Source of the DNA: Uranotaenia lowii
Taxonomy: Eukaryota > Arthropoda > Insecta > Diptera > Culicidae
NCBI RefSeq assembly: GCF_029784155.1
Contig: NC_073693.1
Location: 109,616,683 to 109,680,682, forward strand
Reading direction: 5' to 3'
Length of the DNA stretch: 64,000 nucleotides
This document shows positions 1 through 10,776 of this stretch, piece by piece. The notes beneath the pieces are model-generated. The model had not been told where the DNA came from and made no database searches. It worked only from the letters and a program-made list of their open reading frames with translations. The position numbers and the translations under genes were made by a program. Every line of letters begins with the position of its first letter. Positions within the stretch are counted from its first letter, which is position 1.

Positions 1-660
1 GAAGTATGAGGTAAAATTCAACTAAAATTAATGTAGCCAAATATTTAAATCATCAAAATCATACTCCTGATAACACATTACATATGTCATTCCAAATTTA
101 AAAATTTCGAAAGACATGAAATCAAGCGAACGAGTGTTCAGAATTTCAGGCATTTGTAAAATACAAAAATCTTATTTTATGTCACATGTGATATCTTCAG
201 CAATGTGCGTCCAATTAAATGAAGAATGAAGTTTAATACATTGTAGATAATTCATCAATGCATACCAAAGCTTAGGTTGCTGGAAATAAAATCGGTGGTT
301 TCACCAGTATAAATCTGTAATAAAGTGATTTTGTTTCCTTCCTTTCAATTCATTGAAAATTCGTGACAAATAATAAAGAAAAAGTGCATTTTAACTAGTA
401 AGAAAAGTTGAAGAACACTTTTTAAGTTTCAAAACAAAAATTTATGAAAATAAAACAACGGTATTTACTTCATTCTAAATAAATAATGGAAAAAAATATG
501 TCCGTAACTATAACTTTGTTCAAAATTTGTGCGTTTTTGTTAAATCTTGGCTTCAGGCATCACACCTAATTTTTTTTAACATAGGTACAATTAAATTAAT
601 AAGAAAAATTGCTTCGGGGTGTAAAGATCAATTTAGTTTTCGATTAAATGTAAGTGTGTG
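1..660. other. AT-rich spacer, no gene
   Basis: No convincing coding region, RNA gene or repeat boundary is visible. The sequence is AT-rich with short open frames only. It ends in TTAAATGTAA followed by GTGTGTG directly before the first TACACCCA repeat. TTAAATGTAA recurs right after that repeat, so the end of this spacer may hold one side of a target duplication. Confidence 0.6.
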
Positions 661-1715
661 TACACCCATAGAAGAGGTAACAGAAATCCAATGCCTTTTT
701 AGCAAATCTCTGTGCCGATAATGCTCTGAAATGTGCACTGTGCCGAAGACGGTATGTTTGAAAAACCGTAACTGGCATAAGGACTCGGCTTCCAACCAAA
801 ATTATTCATGACCACTACATTCAAGCGAAACAAGAAAAACATTTTATGGGATTTCGTTCCTATTGGATAATCCATCCCAGAAACCAGAAAATAAAAATAA
901 CAACCACAGCGCCGTGGGGAGATTCGAACTCAAATCACCATTCAAATCGTCTTACCAGTCCGACATCTTAACCAGTGTACTATTCGAGCTTCATGCAGGA
1001 CGAGGGAAATTTGTCATAGGCTTTCTGTCACCGATCAATCACAAAAAAAACGCACAACGGCGGCTTCCCGGCGTTTGGCCTCCTTTCAATGCATTCCTTT
1101 GTCTTTTGATGGAAACGGGAAAGGGAACGGGAGTGAAGGAAACGGGAAACCCATTGAATGAGAACTGTGTTTGCTTACTGCCTGCTATTACATACACACG
1201 CTACATATACACAGCTGCTAAAGCCGGGCAGCTTGGCCGTTGGTTGTTTGCCGGTGAATTGAAGGAATGTTTTTGTTGTTGCTTTTGCTACATACACACG
1301 CAAAGCTTAGCCGTGGTTGTTTGTCGGGGGATTGAATTGAAGCAATGTTTTTTTTTGTTGCTTTTACTGCATACACACGCACAGCTTGGCCGTGGTTTGC
1401 CGGTGCCGTTGGATTGAATTAGAAGGATATTTTTTTTTGTTGCTTTTGCTACATTTACACGCACAGTGCTCGGTTCGCTGGCTGCCTGGTGTTGGCCGGT
1501 ATTTATTTCCATCCTTCTTCGTCTTGTGATGCGATAGGGAGGGACGTGCAAACGTTTTTATTTTGTTTCTTTCAGACATACGCAATTGGGTTAACTTGGG
1601 AGATTAATGCCAGTGGGAGCAAATCGAATCAGCACCGGTCGCGTTATCTTCTTGTACCAATGATGCTATGTAATTGACTACACGCCATTGGCACAGAGGC
1701 TGAATTTTGGGTGTA
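661..1715 (+). repeat. TACACCCA/TGGGTGTA element, copy A
   Basis: This is one of three related copies of a roughly 1 kb repeat (also 4504-5473 inverted and 6438-7469 direct). It starts TACACCCATAGAAGAGG and ends GAATTTTGGGTGTA, giving an 8 bp terminal inverted repeat. TTAAATGTAA occurs just left (with 7 extra bases GTGTGTG between) and again immediately right, a possible 9-10 bp target duplication. The interior has a tRNA-like segment on the minus strand (about 912-990) and several roughly 75 bp tandem units near 1195-1470 built on TTGTTGCTTTTGCTACAT and CACACGCACAGC. A 184-residue open frame across it is not conserved between copies and is not treated as a gene. The superfamily is not recognised. 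Confidence 0.75.
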
Positions 1716-1804
1716 TTAAATGTAAATTTGAAGCTCTCAATTCTTAGTTTTGGAATTTGGTATTTGAATTTTATGCATCTATGCACAATTTGTATATGTT
1801 CAGG

Positions 1805-4116
1805 CAGGGCCGTAGGAACAACCGAGTCATGGGGGGGGTTTTGGTGGCTGATTTTTTACCTATGATGTTTTGGCCAACAATTTACGAGTACAAAAAAATT
1901 AAAACAAATTGTGTTTGTAACTATCTCCTGTAACTTGTAACTATATGAATATTATTTTTTAAGTACTTAAACATTAAAATTTTTCGTTTTTAAATCGTAA
2001 CTTTAGAATATTGGTCCTTATCCAAAAAGGTGAGCTAAATTCGTTGTCATCGATGGTTAAAATCTTTGAATTTTTTTAAGAGTTTGGTAGATCAAACTTA
2101 GTTGATTTGGGCATAAAATAAGCTTTTTCTAGGCAAGTCTTCCATTTCTTAAAAAAAAAATTTCTTGACTCGAATCAACCAAGCCTAATCTTTCAAACAA
2201 ACCTTTTTGCAAATTCAATAAATTTGAACCTTTAATGAAAAAAAAGTACAATTTAAAATTATCCGATTTTCGGAGCAAATTTCTCGATGCAAACCAAGGT
2301 TGCCGAAACCACAGAAAAATCTGTAATTTCACAAAATTTTGAGTAAATTTTCGTCACAGAATCAGTGTCACAGAACACAGAATTTTGAAATATTCACGAA
2401 TTTCACAGAATTTTTGAATTTTGAATGGATTTCAAAAATTTTAATTTTTTTGGCCGGTATAAAATTTAGATTTCTTCCTTTAAATTTGAAAAGTATGATA
2501 AAGTTGGTAATGTTAATTGATTTTTCCTAACTAAAATGTTGAAAAGACCTCATTTCAATATCATGAACTTCCAATGAAATTAAAGGAAATAGCATCACAG
2601 AAAACCATCACAGAATTTTTGGGTAAAATAACAGAAAGTCAGATTTTTTTTTCTCAAAAACACAGAATTTTTTTCGGCAACCTTGATGCAAACTTGAACC
2701 AAATGAATGGTTTTAATATAAAATTTAGCTTTAAAAAAAACTGCAATATTAACACATTTCGGACCAAATTCGAAATATCTCTTGTTTTTCGCTTGTTCGC
2801 TTGTTAAACAATACATTGAGAAAATATAGAATTTTGAGCAGATTTTTTAGATGAAGAAGACTCGAATTCTACTTTTTATTTGTGATTTTTAGCTGAATTG
2901 TGTTCACAAATTAATTTTGTTTAAAAAATTGAAATCTGGTAATTGAATTGACAAGAAATCTTAACACATAAAGGACCAAAAAATATATGACGAAAAACAT
3001 CGAAATTCGGCATTCTTTATCTCAGAAACTTCTGAACAAAATTTTACAAATTTAGCTTTTTTAAGTTACCGCAAATGTTGTGTTCAATTTTGTTGAATAA
3101 AGTTTAACACTTAAATTCAGTCCATTCGAGTTATAAATACTTCGAAGTATAGCACACTGTTGGCAAGCGAAAAAACGAGATTTCTTGTATTTGGTCCGCA
3201 ATGTGTTAAAATCGTGATCTCTTGAATTCCTCAACAAGCCTGATCTTTTTTTCAATTTTGAATCTGTATTCTGAATCTGAATTAAAAAATTACGCTTTGA
3301 ATCTTTAGCCAAATTTCCAAACGATTTCTGAAATGAACAAAGATTACGATTTCTGAAATGTATAAAGATTACGATTTCCGAATCTTATTCCAGATCAGAA
3401 TTTTATCAGCCATGTTTTAGAGCCCTCATTTATGAATCTAATAATTAAATTCTGTGGTTCAGATTTTATTTTAATTCACTGTTCAAATTATTTATTGTTA
3501 ATATGTAATGTGAATTTGAATTAAAATATGAATTTACAAAGATCTGAATCTGACTTTTCAATTTTGTATTGCCATTTCGAAGCTTTTAATTTTAGAATTT
3601 TGTGTAAGAATTAGGTTTGAGAACTCGATCTCGATGATCTCGAAAAACATGATTCAAATTTGATATGAAAATCACCAAATCTGAATCAAGATTTCGAAGA
3701 AGCTTTTAGATTCTAATTTCTTAAGATTATTCGAACTGAATATCAAGAATCCCGAACTGGATACAGAATCGGAAATACGAGAAAATGAATACAATTTTGA
3801 TTTTGGGAGTTATGGAATCAGAACCTTCAAAATGGGTTTAATTCAGTTCAAAGTTCAATATTCAGACCTGAATTTCGATGAACAAGTGAGAAAATTTTGA
3901 AAAAGTGTAGCAGAATTTTGGACTTGAGATGAGTTTTTGAGGTTTTGGCATACGTTTTTAGTCTAGATTGTTACTATTGATTGGCCTTACTCTATTATCA
4001 TAATTTGGTTCTGAATTTAAAATTTTGAGTTTAGAGTAGGATACCTCGCTTGCCGTTTTGGATCCTCATGGGGGGGGGGTTTAACCCCCAAAACCCCCCC
4101 CGTTCCTACGGCCATG
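1805..4116. mobile_element. hAT-type non-autonomous element 1
   Basis: The left end reads CAGGGCCGTAGGAAC and the right end is the complement of CATGGCCGTAGGAAC. Both are followed inward by a G-run and TTTTGG. The flanks are an 8 bp duplication, TGTTCAGG, at 1797-1804 and 4117-4124. An 8 bp duplication with CA..TG ends is the hAT superfamily signature. No transposase frame is present, so the 2.3 kb element must be non-autonomous. The interior is AT-rich with degenerate GAATCTGAATTT-like simple sequence (about 3240-3900). A 391 bp MITE is nested at 2295-2685. Related copies lie at 16877-20433 and about 52870-56122. Confidence 0.85.
2295..2685. mobile_element. Nested hAT-type MITE
   Basis: The ends are CAAGGTTGCCGAAA and, inverted, TTTCGGCAACCTTG. 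They are flanked by a perfect 8 bp duplication ATGCAAAC at 2287-2294 and 2686-2693. The 391 bp interior repeats the motif CACAGAATTTT many times and has no coding frame. It sits inside hAT-type element 1, so it is younger than that insertion. The 8 bp duplication places it with hAT-like MITEs. The mobilising transposase is not in the window. Confidence 0.88.
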
Positions 4117-4503
4117 TGTTCAGGCTTGTCAAACACGTGCATTGGGTTTCTAAATTTAAAACTAAAAAAAACAAGTAATATCCGGGAAAATCCAGCCAAA
4201 ATCTTGGTATTTTGCAGAAAAGGCAAGAGAAGCTGAAAAATGAACAAACGAAAAATGATTTTTACCGAGGCACATCAGCGGCGTTCAAACTTTACAGTTA
4301 TTTCACAATTTCAAAAATTGCATGCGAATTTATTTCGTAAAAACAGGTTGAAAATTAAGAATTTTGTAAAAAATGTGAATAATCCTGGAAATAATCGGGC
4401 CTCTTCCGCGATATCCGAGCTACCGGACTGGACCCAATTCCCAATTCCCAATTTTTCTTTGAAAATCTGTTCAAGCCCGGTTAAAACTGGGCAATGTGGA
4501 AGG
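4117..4503. other. Spacer between hAT element 1 and repeat copy B
   Basis: AT-rich sequence in continuity with 1716-1796 once the hAT insertion is discounted. No gene or RNA is recognisable. Confidence 0.5.
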
Positions 4504-5473
4504 TACACCCAAAATTCAGCCTCTGTGCCAATGGCGTGTAGTCAATTTCATAGCATCATTGGTACAAGAAGATAACGCGACCGGCACTGATTCGATTTGC
4601 GCCCACCGGCATTAACCTCCCAGCGCAACCGAATTGCGTATGTCTGAATGAAACAAAATAAAAACGTTTTTGCGTCCCTCCCCATCGCATCACAAGCTGA
4701 AGAAGGATGGAAATAAATACCGGCCAACACCAGGCAGCCAGCGAACCGAGCACTGTGCGTGTGAATGTAGCAAAAGCAACAACAAAAACATCCTTCTAAT
4801 TCAATCAACCGGCAAACAACCACCGGCTAAGCTGTGCGTGTGTATGTAGCAAAAGCAACAACAAAAACATTCCTTCAATTCATCGGCAAACAACACCGGC
4901 CAAGCTGCCCGGCTTTAGCAGCTGTGTATATGTAGCGTGTGTATGTAATAGCAGGCAGTAAGCAAAGCACAGTTCTCATTCAATGGGATTCCCGTTCCTT
5001 CACTCCCGTTCCCTTTTCCGTTTCCATCTTAAGACAAAGGAATGCATTGAAAGGAGGCCAAACGCCGGGAAGCCGCCGTTGTACGTTTTTTGTGATTGAT
5101 CGGTAACAGAAAGCCTATGACAAATATACCTCGTCCTGCATGAAGCTCGAATAGTACACTGGTTAGAATGTCGGACTGGCAAGACGATACATTTGGTGAT
5201 GTGAGTTCGATTCTCACTACAGCGCTGTGGTTTTAATTATTATTTTCTTGTTTCTGGGATGAATTATCCAATAGGAAGGAAATCCCATAAAATGTTTTTC
5301 TTGTTTCGCTTGAATGTAGTGGTCATGAATAATTTTGGTTGGGAGCCGAGTCCTTATGCCAGTTACGGTTTTTCAAACATACCGTCATCGGCACAGTGCA
5401 CATTTCAGAGCATTATCGGCATAGAGATTTGCTAAAAAGGCATTGGATTTTTGCAACCTCTTCTATGGGTGTA
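4504..5473 (-). repeat. TACACCCA/TGGGTGTA element, copy B (inverted)
   Basis: Inverted relative to copies A and C. It runs from TACACCCAAAATTCAGCC to CCTCTTCTATGGGTGTA. It has fewer of the roughly 75 bp internal CACACGCACAGC units than copies A and C, showing copy-number change among relatives. No clear target duplication flanks it. Together with copy A it forms a large inverted pair around 1716-4503. It contains the best-preserved tRNA-like segment of the family at 5145-5226. Confidence 0.75.
5145..5226 (+). other. tRNA-derived segment in repeat copy B
   Basis: The sequence has a pol III A-box-like stretch (TAGTACACTGGTTAG) and, about 50 bases on, a B box inside a perfect T arm: stem GTGAG, loop TTCGATT, stem CTCAC. 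An acceptor stem does not form, so this is a tRNA-derived relic rather than a tRNA gene. The same segment is present on the minus strand in copies A (about 912-990) and C (about 6685-6770) with a weaker T stem. It suggests that the repeat family absorbed or grew from a tRNA-derived unit. Confidence 0.45.
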
Positions 5474-6437
5474 TCTGTATTTTTAATAATTTTTTTTAAT
5501 GACTCATACGTGGTATCCGTATTCAAATAGATACAAAAAAATAATTGTTTCAATTCTTATAAATAAGATAGGATTGAGGTTGATTTCAATTTTTGAATTC
5601 TATGCTTTTACGCGTCAAAGTTGTAAATATTTTTCAAAATGGTTAATTACTTCTAATACGATTTTACGAACTCCAAACGAACAATTTTCATTGAGGACAA
5701 AAACGTGATTATTTAATATACAAAATTTCATGAGGGTTACGTTGTTTGATTACAAAACAGAGGCTGTCTCAGAACTACGTTTTTGTAAGTGATGAACCTT
5801 GATTTTCCTGTTAGCAACAGCTCAACTATTGTGATTGATTCTCTCAAAAACATACACACGTTTTAGGAAAAAATAAACTGATTTGATTTTTTGTTGTTTT
5901 TAAACATTAGTTATTCTTTGCATTTGATTGCATTTGGTCCATGATAATTTAAATTTTGGAAAAATTGTAAAATAAGGCTTCAGAAAACGCTATTTTGCCA
6001 GTTGGTATTTTTTGCTTATTTCTACAGCGGATGAAATTTTTAAATTCTCTTCTGAGCCTATATAAACACAAGACTCAATTATCGCCTTAGCACGAATTTA
6101 CTAATATTTTATTCAAAAATATATGCAATATTAGCGCAGTGAACTGAAGAGCCGCAGCATTACATCAAAAGAGCCGCATGCGGCTCGCGAGCCGCAGGTT
6201 GCCGACCTATGGCCTAGGGTAAAGGGCTGTACTACTCCTCTAGAGAGTGGGTCTGTTTGTTTTCCGTAGTAATGGTACCTTAGCCTCTTGCTACTACGTG
6301 AGGCGCCAGGTTAAAAGGCTTCAACGGCTTGTACCTTCGTGCGCCTTGGGTCGTTGAAATTGGACAAGGATAAAGCGCACCGTATCTGCTCATCGAACGA
6401 ATACGTTACTAAATCTTCAACTCTACCTGAACATAGT
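5474..6437. other. AT-rich spacer with an orphan hAT-like terminus
   Basis: Mostly AT-rich without genes. At about 6160-6213 the sequence GAGCCGCATGCGGCTCGCGA, then GAGCCGCAGGTTGCCGACC, resembles the subterminal and terminal sequence of a common arthropod hAT group (ends of the form AGGTCGGCAACCTGCGGCTC). No matching opposite end was found, so it is treated as an orphan terminus. About 200 bases of GC-richer unique sequence follow. Confidence 0.4.
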
Positions 6438-7469
6438 TACACCCATAGAAGAGGTTGCAAAAATCCAATGCCTATTTAGCACATCTCTGTGCCGATAATG
6501 CGCTGAAATGTGCACTGTGCCGAAGATGATATGTTTGAAAAACCGTAACTGGCATAAGGACTCGGCTCCCAACTAAAATGATGCATGACCACTACATTCA
6601 AGCAAAACAAGAAAAACATTTTATGGGATTTCGTTCCTATTGGATAATTCATCCCAGAAACAAGAAAATAAAAATATAAACCACAGCGCCCGTAGGGAGA
6701 ATCGAACTCAAATCATCAACCATATGGTCTTGCCAGACCGACATCTTAACCAGTGTACTATTTGAGCTTCATGCTGGAAGAGGGATATTTGTCATAGGCA
6801 TTCTGCCACCGATCAATCACAAAAGAAACGCACGACAGTGGCTTCCCGGCGTTTGGCCTCCTTTCTAGGTATTCATTTGTCTTGTGATGGAAACGGGAAA
6901 GGGAACGGGAGTGGAGGAAACGGGAAACCCATTGAATGAGAACTGTGCTTTGCTTACTGCCTGCTATTACATACACACGCTACATATACACAGCTGCTAA
7001 AGCCGGGCAGCTTGGCCGGTGCTTGTTTGCCGGTGCATTGAAGGAATATATTCTTGTTGCTTTTGCTACATACACACGCACAGCTTAGCCGTGGTTGTTT
7101 GCCGGTCGATTGAATTGAAGCAATGTTTTTTTTGTTGCTTTTACTGCATACACACGCACAGCTCGGCCGTGTATTAGAAGGATGTTTTTGTTGTTGCTTT
7201 TGCTACATTCACACGCACAGTGCCCGGTTCGCTGGCTGCCTGGTGTTGGCCGGTATTTATTTCCATCCTTCTTCGTCTTGTGATGCGATAGGGAGGGACG
7301 TGAAAGCGTTTTTATTTTGTTTCTTTCAGACATACGCAATTCGGTTAACTTGGGAGATTAATGCCGGTGGGAGCAAATCGAATCAGCACCGATCGCGTTA
7401 TCTTCTTGTACCAATGATGCTATGTAATTGACTACACGCCATTGGCACAGAGGCTGAATTTTGGGTGTA
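6438..7469 (+). repeat. TACACCCA/TGGGTGTA element, copy C
   Basis: Direct relative of copy A, running from TACACCCATAGAAGAGG to GAATTTTGGGTGTA. The internal CACACGCACAGC-type tandem units are again present with altered copy number. No clear target duplication is visible. Its right end abuts the 5' region of the I-like LINE that begins at about 7470, so either the LINE landed at the element's edge or this copy landed beside the LINE. Confidence 0.75.
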
Positions 7470-7527
7470 CCATATACTGTGTGACGCCAGCAACATTCGC
7501 TATCGAACGAAATAACCAGCTAGCCTT

Positions 7528-9957
7528 ATGGCTAGCTCGGAAAGCCCCCCGGGGAGAGGCTCCCCGCCGGGCATAACGTACAGCCGAACACTGCCTGAGT
7601 GGTTCGGTCCACACGAAGACACCGTTATATTGCAGATGAACCCAGCCGATGGGCACAACCTTCCGAAGAATCCTTTCACCATCAGCAAGTCAGTCCAACT
7701 TGACGGTGGCAAAATTGAATACGCCAAAACCGAGGCCAAAGGAACCAAGTACATCAAGGTTCGTGGTCGAAAGTTGGCTGAAAGACTATTGAAATTAGAA
7801 GCTCTAATCGATGGAACACCAATCCAAATGATACCGCACCCCCAACTCAACTTCTCGCGTTGCGTTGTTTCCTGTCGTGATGCCATTGACATAGACGAAT
7901 CCGAGATACTGAACGAATTAAAAAGCCAAAACGTTACAAACGTCCGACGAATCAAAAGGAAAGTTGAGCAGAAAACAGTAAATACTGCCACACTCGTTCT
8001 AACGGTAGCGGGCATCGAAAAACCAGAATACATCAATTTTGGTCTCCTCCGTATTCCAACCCGTGCCTACTACCCAACACCGATGCTTTGTATTAAGTGC
8101 TTAGATTATGGACATACCAAAGTCAAATGTACAGCCAATGAAAGATGCCAAAACTGTTCTCAGGAGCACCCAGGAAAGTGTGAAAATCACACATTCTGTC
8201 ATCACTGTCAAAGTGGTCATCCAGCACTTAATCGCCAATGTCCAAAATATGTTATGGAAGACAAAATATGCAAGATGCAGGTAGATCTTAAAATGTCTTT
8301 CCCTGAAGCCCGACGTTTATATGAAATGAATAATAAACAGCAGTCATACGCCGAAATCACTTCACCAAAATCACCGCTACAAGAAGAAATTGACAAAAAG
8401 GACCAGGTCATCCAACAGCTGCAGAAAAAAATCACAGAGCTCGAAAGTATCAACAAAAATTTGCAGTCTAATTTTCTTAAGGAGAAAACGTGGATCCAAA
8501 GATCACAAAGCCTAGAAAGGAATCGCGCCGGAAGTCAAGACAGAAAGCAACTCTTGCCAACAAATGCCATACAAATTGTAGTCGAACCGCCGAGAAATGA
8601 AAACTCAACCAACGCTTCAAGAGCACAATCACAGCAGTCCAACCGCCCAAGTCGCTCATTGGCACCAGCTCAATCCCAAGCAAACCGTTCAACAACACCG
8701 ATCAAAAGAAACCAAAGCGACTCTCTCAAACAAACGCAACCACCACTGAAAAAGCAAGCAACCACCCAACCACCTCCCGAATCCGAAGGCTCCGACGATC
8801 TAGGATCCGAAACCGAAGTACCAATGGACAGTTGCAGCCAGGATATGTTCTCCCAAAATAAAAATAGCAAAATGACCACCTCTCAAAATTCTTCAACACA
8901 AAACCCGTCCCCACAAGACTCGGAACATCAACAAGGATCGCCCCAACACAACCGCAATCAGGTACAACCCGTGACTCTAGAATCACCCATGCTCAACACC
9001 TCAACTACAACAAACCATCGCACAAATCGTAACTACAGTAGAAACCGCCCTCAAATAAGAGAAGAAACACTAGTCCTGCAGTGGAACGTTTGTGGTGCCC
9101 ACCCACGCAGAGCAGAACTCCAGCATCTTATTACCCGATACGACCCAGTTGCAGTTGCCATTCAAGAGCTTCGTACATCTAATCTACAACGGTATGTTAA
9201 CAACTTTACCTGGTTTTCATCTCCTAGCATATACCCTCACACATCAAGCGCCGGGATCGGAATTAGAAATGGTATTCCGTTCTCCCAAGTAAGCCTAAAC
9301 ACAAACCTTCCTGTGTGCGCAGTTACCATCGAAGTACCCATCAAAGTCACCATCTTATCGACCTACATCCCGAATAGAGAAAACCTCACAACATTTGAAA
9401 CGGAGTTCGAAAACATAATCCATTCTCTTCCACACCCTCTTCTAATCGTTGGCGATTTCAACGCCCATAGTACAACCTGGGGTGGAAAACGCACTGATCG
9501 TCGCGGCTGTCTTATTGAAAAACTCAGCGCTGAAAATGCACTCATAATTCTAAATTCTCTTGACCAGACCTACTTCCACCTATCCAACGGCACAACTAGT
9601 GCAATCGATCTTTCCTTGGCATCGCTATCCATCTGCAACCGTCTCTCATGGCAAGTCGAAAACGACCTGTGCGGTAGCGATCATTTTCCGATTAGAATCA
9701 TCTTAAATACACAATCGAAAGTGCAAAAGTATCGTCCCCGCTGGCTAGAAAATCAGGCTAACTGGCAGCTTTTCGAGGAAACCTTACAAGAAACAATAGA
9801 CCCTAACGCTACACCCACACTAAACGAATTAACAGAAGCAATTATCAAGGCAGCCGAGGCCAGCATCCCCCGCACTAGCGGATACTGCCAGCGCAAGGCC
9901 GTTCCTTGGTGGAACGAGAGAGTTAAGGAATTGATCAAAGATCGTAGAAAAAATTAA
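7528..9957 (+). CDS. LINE gag-like protein fused to APE endonuclease
   Basis: 809 residues from ATG 7528. Residues about 189-245 carry three cysteine/histidine knuckles (CIKCLDYGHTKVKC, CQNCSQEHPGKC, CHHCQSGHPALNRQC) that would bind the element's RNA. A coiled-coil-like segment (about 285-320) and a long Gln/Ser/Pro-rich linker follow. From about residue 513 an APE-type endonuclease begins (LQWNVCG, IQELR, STYIPN, IVGDFNAHSTTWG, DLSLAS, GSDHFPI); it nicks the target to prime reverse transcription. No stop separates the gag-like part from the endonuclease, although I-type LINEs usually use two ORFs. The frame stops at 9955-9957 because an A-run (9948-9953) seems one base short; the frame continuing after it reads on in the expected way. 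Confidence 0.9.
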   Translation: MASSESPPGRGSPPGITYSRTLPEWFGPHEDTVILQMNPADGHNLPKNPFTISKSVQLDGGKIEYAKTEAKGTKYIKVRGRKLAERLLKLEALIDGTPIQMIPHPQLNFSRCVVSCRDAIDIDESEILNELKSQNVTNVRRIKRKVEQKTVNTATLVLTVAGIEKPEYINFGLLRIPTRAYYPTPMLCIKCLDYGHTKVKCTANERCQNCSQEHPGKCENHTFCHHCQSGHPALNRQCPKYVMEDKICKMQVDLKMSFPEARRLYEMNNKQQSYAEITSPKSPLQEEIDKKDQVIQQLQKKITELESINKNLQSNFLKEKTWIQRSQSLERNRAGSQDRKQLLPTNAIQIVVEPPRNENSTNASRAQSQQSNRPSRSLAPAQSQANRSTTPIKRNQSDSLKQTQPPLKKQATTQPPPESEGSDDLGSETEVPMDSCSQDMFSQNKNSKMTTSQNSSTQNPSPQDSEHQQGSPQHNRNQVQPVTLESPMLNTSTTTNHRTNRNYSRNRPQIREETLVLQWNVCGAHPRRAELQHLITRYDPVAVAIQELRTSNLQRYVNNFTWFSSPSIYPHTSSAGIGIRNGIPFSQVSLNTNLPVCAVTIEVPIKVTILSTYIPNRENLTTFETEFENIIHSLPHPLLIVGDFNAHSTTWGGKRTDRRGCLIEKLSAENALIILNSLDQTYFHLSNGTTSAIDLSLASLSICNRLSWQVENDLCGSDHFPIRIILNTQSKVQKYRPRWLENQANWQLFEETLQETIDPNATPTLNELTEAIIKAAEASIPRTSGYCQRKAVPWWNERVKELIKDRRKN

Positions 9958-10053
9958 GAACCCTGAGGAGTCTTGCTCCGGACGATCTCAGTTTTGCTGA
10001 CGCTTTGAAAACCTTTCAAATAGCACGCAACGCCTCACGCCGCGGTATAGCGG

Positions 10054-10776
10054 ATGCAAAAAAAAGCTTGTTGGGAAAACTTCGTTGCGTCTTTCTCCTC
10101 GGCAACTCCCACATCGGTAATGTGGCAAAACTTCAATCGCTTTTCTGGAAAGCGCAAACCATCAAGAATGGTGCTTAAAACACCCAACGGATTAATAGAT
10201 GATAGTCAGCAAATCGCAAACTTTCTCGGTGATCACTTCCAATCCATGTCCGACCAACCACTACTTCCTTTCCCTCCTGCACCAAGAAGCACCCGTCATA
10301 ACCGAAAAGCCATATCGGATTTAGAAAAGAAATTTTCTATCAACGAATTTTTCACTGCGACAAAATCAAAAAAAGGCCATTCTGTTGGACCGGACAACAT
10401 AAGTAACGAAATGTTGCGTCGACTCCCTATTGCAAATGAAACACAACTTCTGGATCGTTTGAATGAGTTATGGGAAAATGGAACTTTTCCCTCTTCATGG
10501 AAGGAAGCAATAATAATACCCATTGCGAAGGCTGGCAAAGATCCCAAAATAGCAAGCAACCAGAGACCTATATCGCTTACTAGCTGCCTTGGAAAAACTA
10601 TGGAGCGTATGGTTAATCGTAGGCTCGTTCAGTGGATCGAAGATCGACAATTGTGGAGCTCAAATCAATACGCCTTCAGAAAGGGGAGAGGAGTTGATCA
10701 ATACCTCACGGAATTGGAGGCGGCGCTAGATGGTCCGTTTGAAAAAAAAGCAACACTCCGAGTTAGCCTTACTTGA
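10054..10776 (+). CDS. LINE reverse transcriptase, N-terminal segment
   Basis: Continuation of the LINE polyprotein. The bases between 9958 and about 10057 encode the missing link in another frame (a segment including LAPDDLSFADALKTFQIARN), and the frame returns here at the A8 run 10058-10065. It encodes the RT thumb-side and finger motifs: VGPDNISNEMLRRL, WKEAIIIPIAKAGKDP, NQRPISLTSCLGKTMERMV and NQYAFRKGRGVDQ. The useful reading ends near the A8 run 10742-10749, where the frame shifts into the next segment. The first codon is arbitrary because this is an internal piece, not an independent gene. Confidence 0.85.
   Translation: MQKKACWENFVASFSSATPTSVMWQNFNRFSGKRKPSRMVLKTPNGLIDDSQQIANFLGDHFQSMSDQPLLPFPPAPRSTRHNRKAISDLEKKFSINEFFTATKSKKGHSVGPDNISNEMLRRLPIANETQLLDRLNELWENGTFPSSWKEAIIIPIAKAGKDPKIASNQRPISLTSCLGKTMERMVNRRLVQWIEDRQLWSSNQYAFRKGRGVDQYLTELEAALDGPFEKKATLRVSLT

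Noticed and set aside
863..1585. Open frames of 62-184 codons on both strands in repeat copy A
   Set aside because: They read through tandem CACACGCACAGC-type units and the tRNA-like segment. The frames are not preserved in copies B and C, so they are not genes.
5757..6213. CAGAGGCTGTCTCAG as left end for the orphan hAT-like terminus
   Set aside because: It matches the right terminus poorly and the flanking octamers differ, so no element was drawn.
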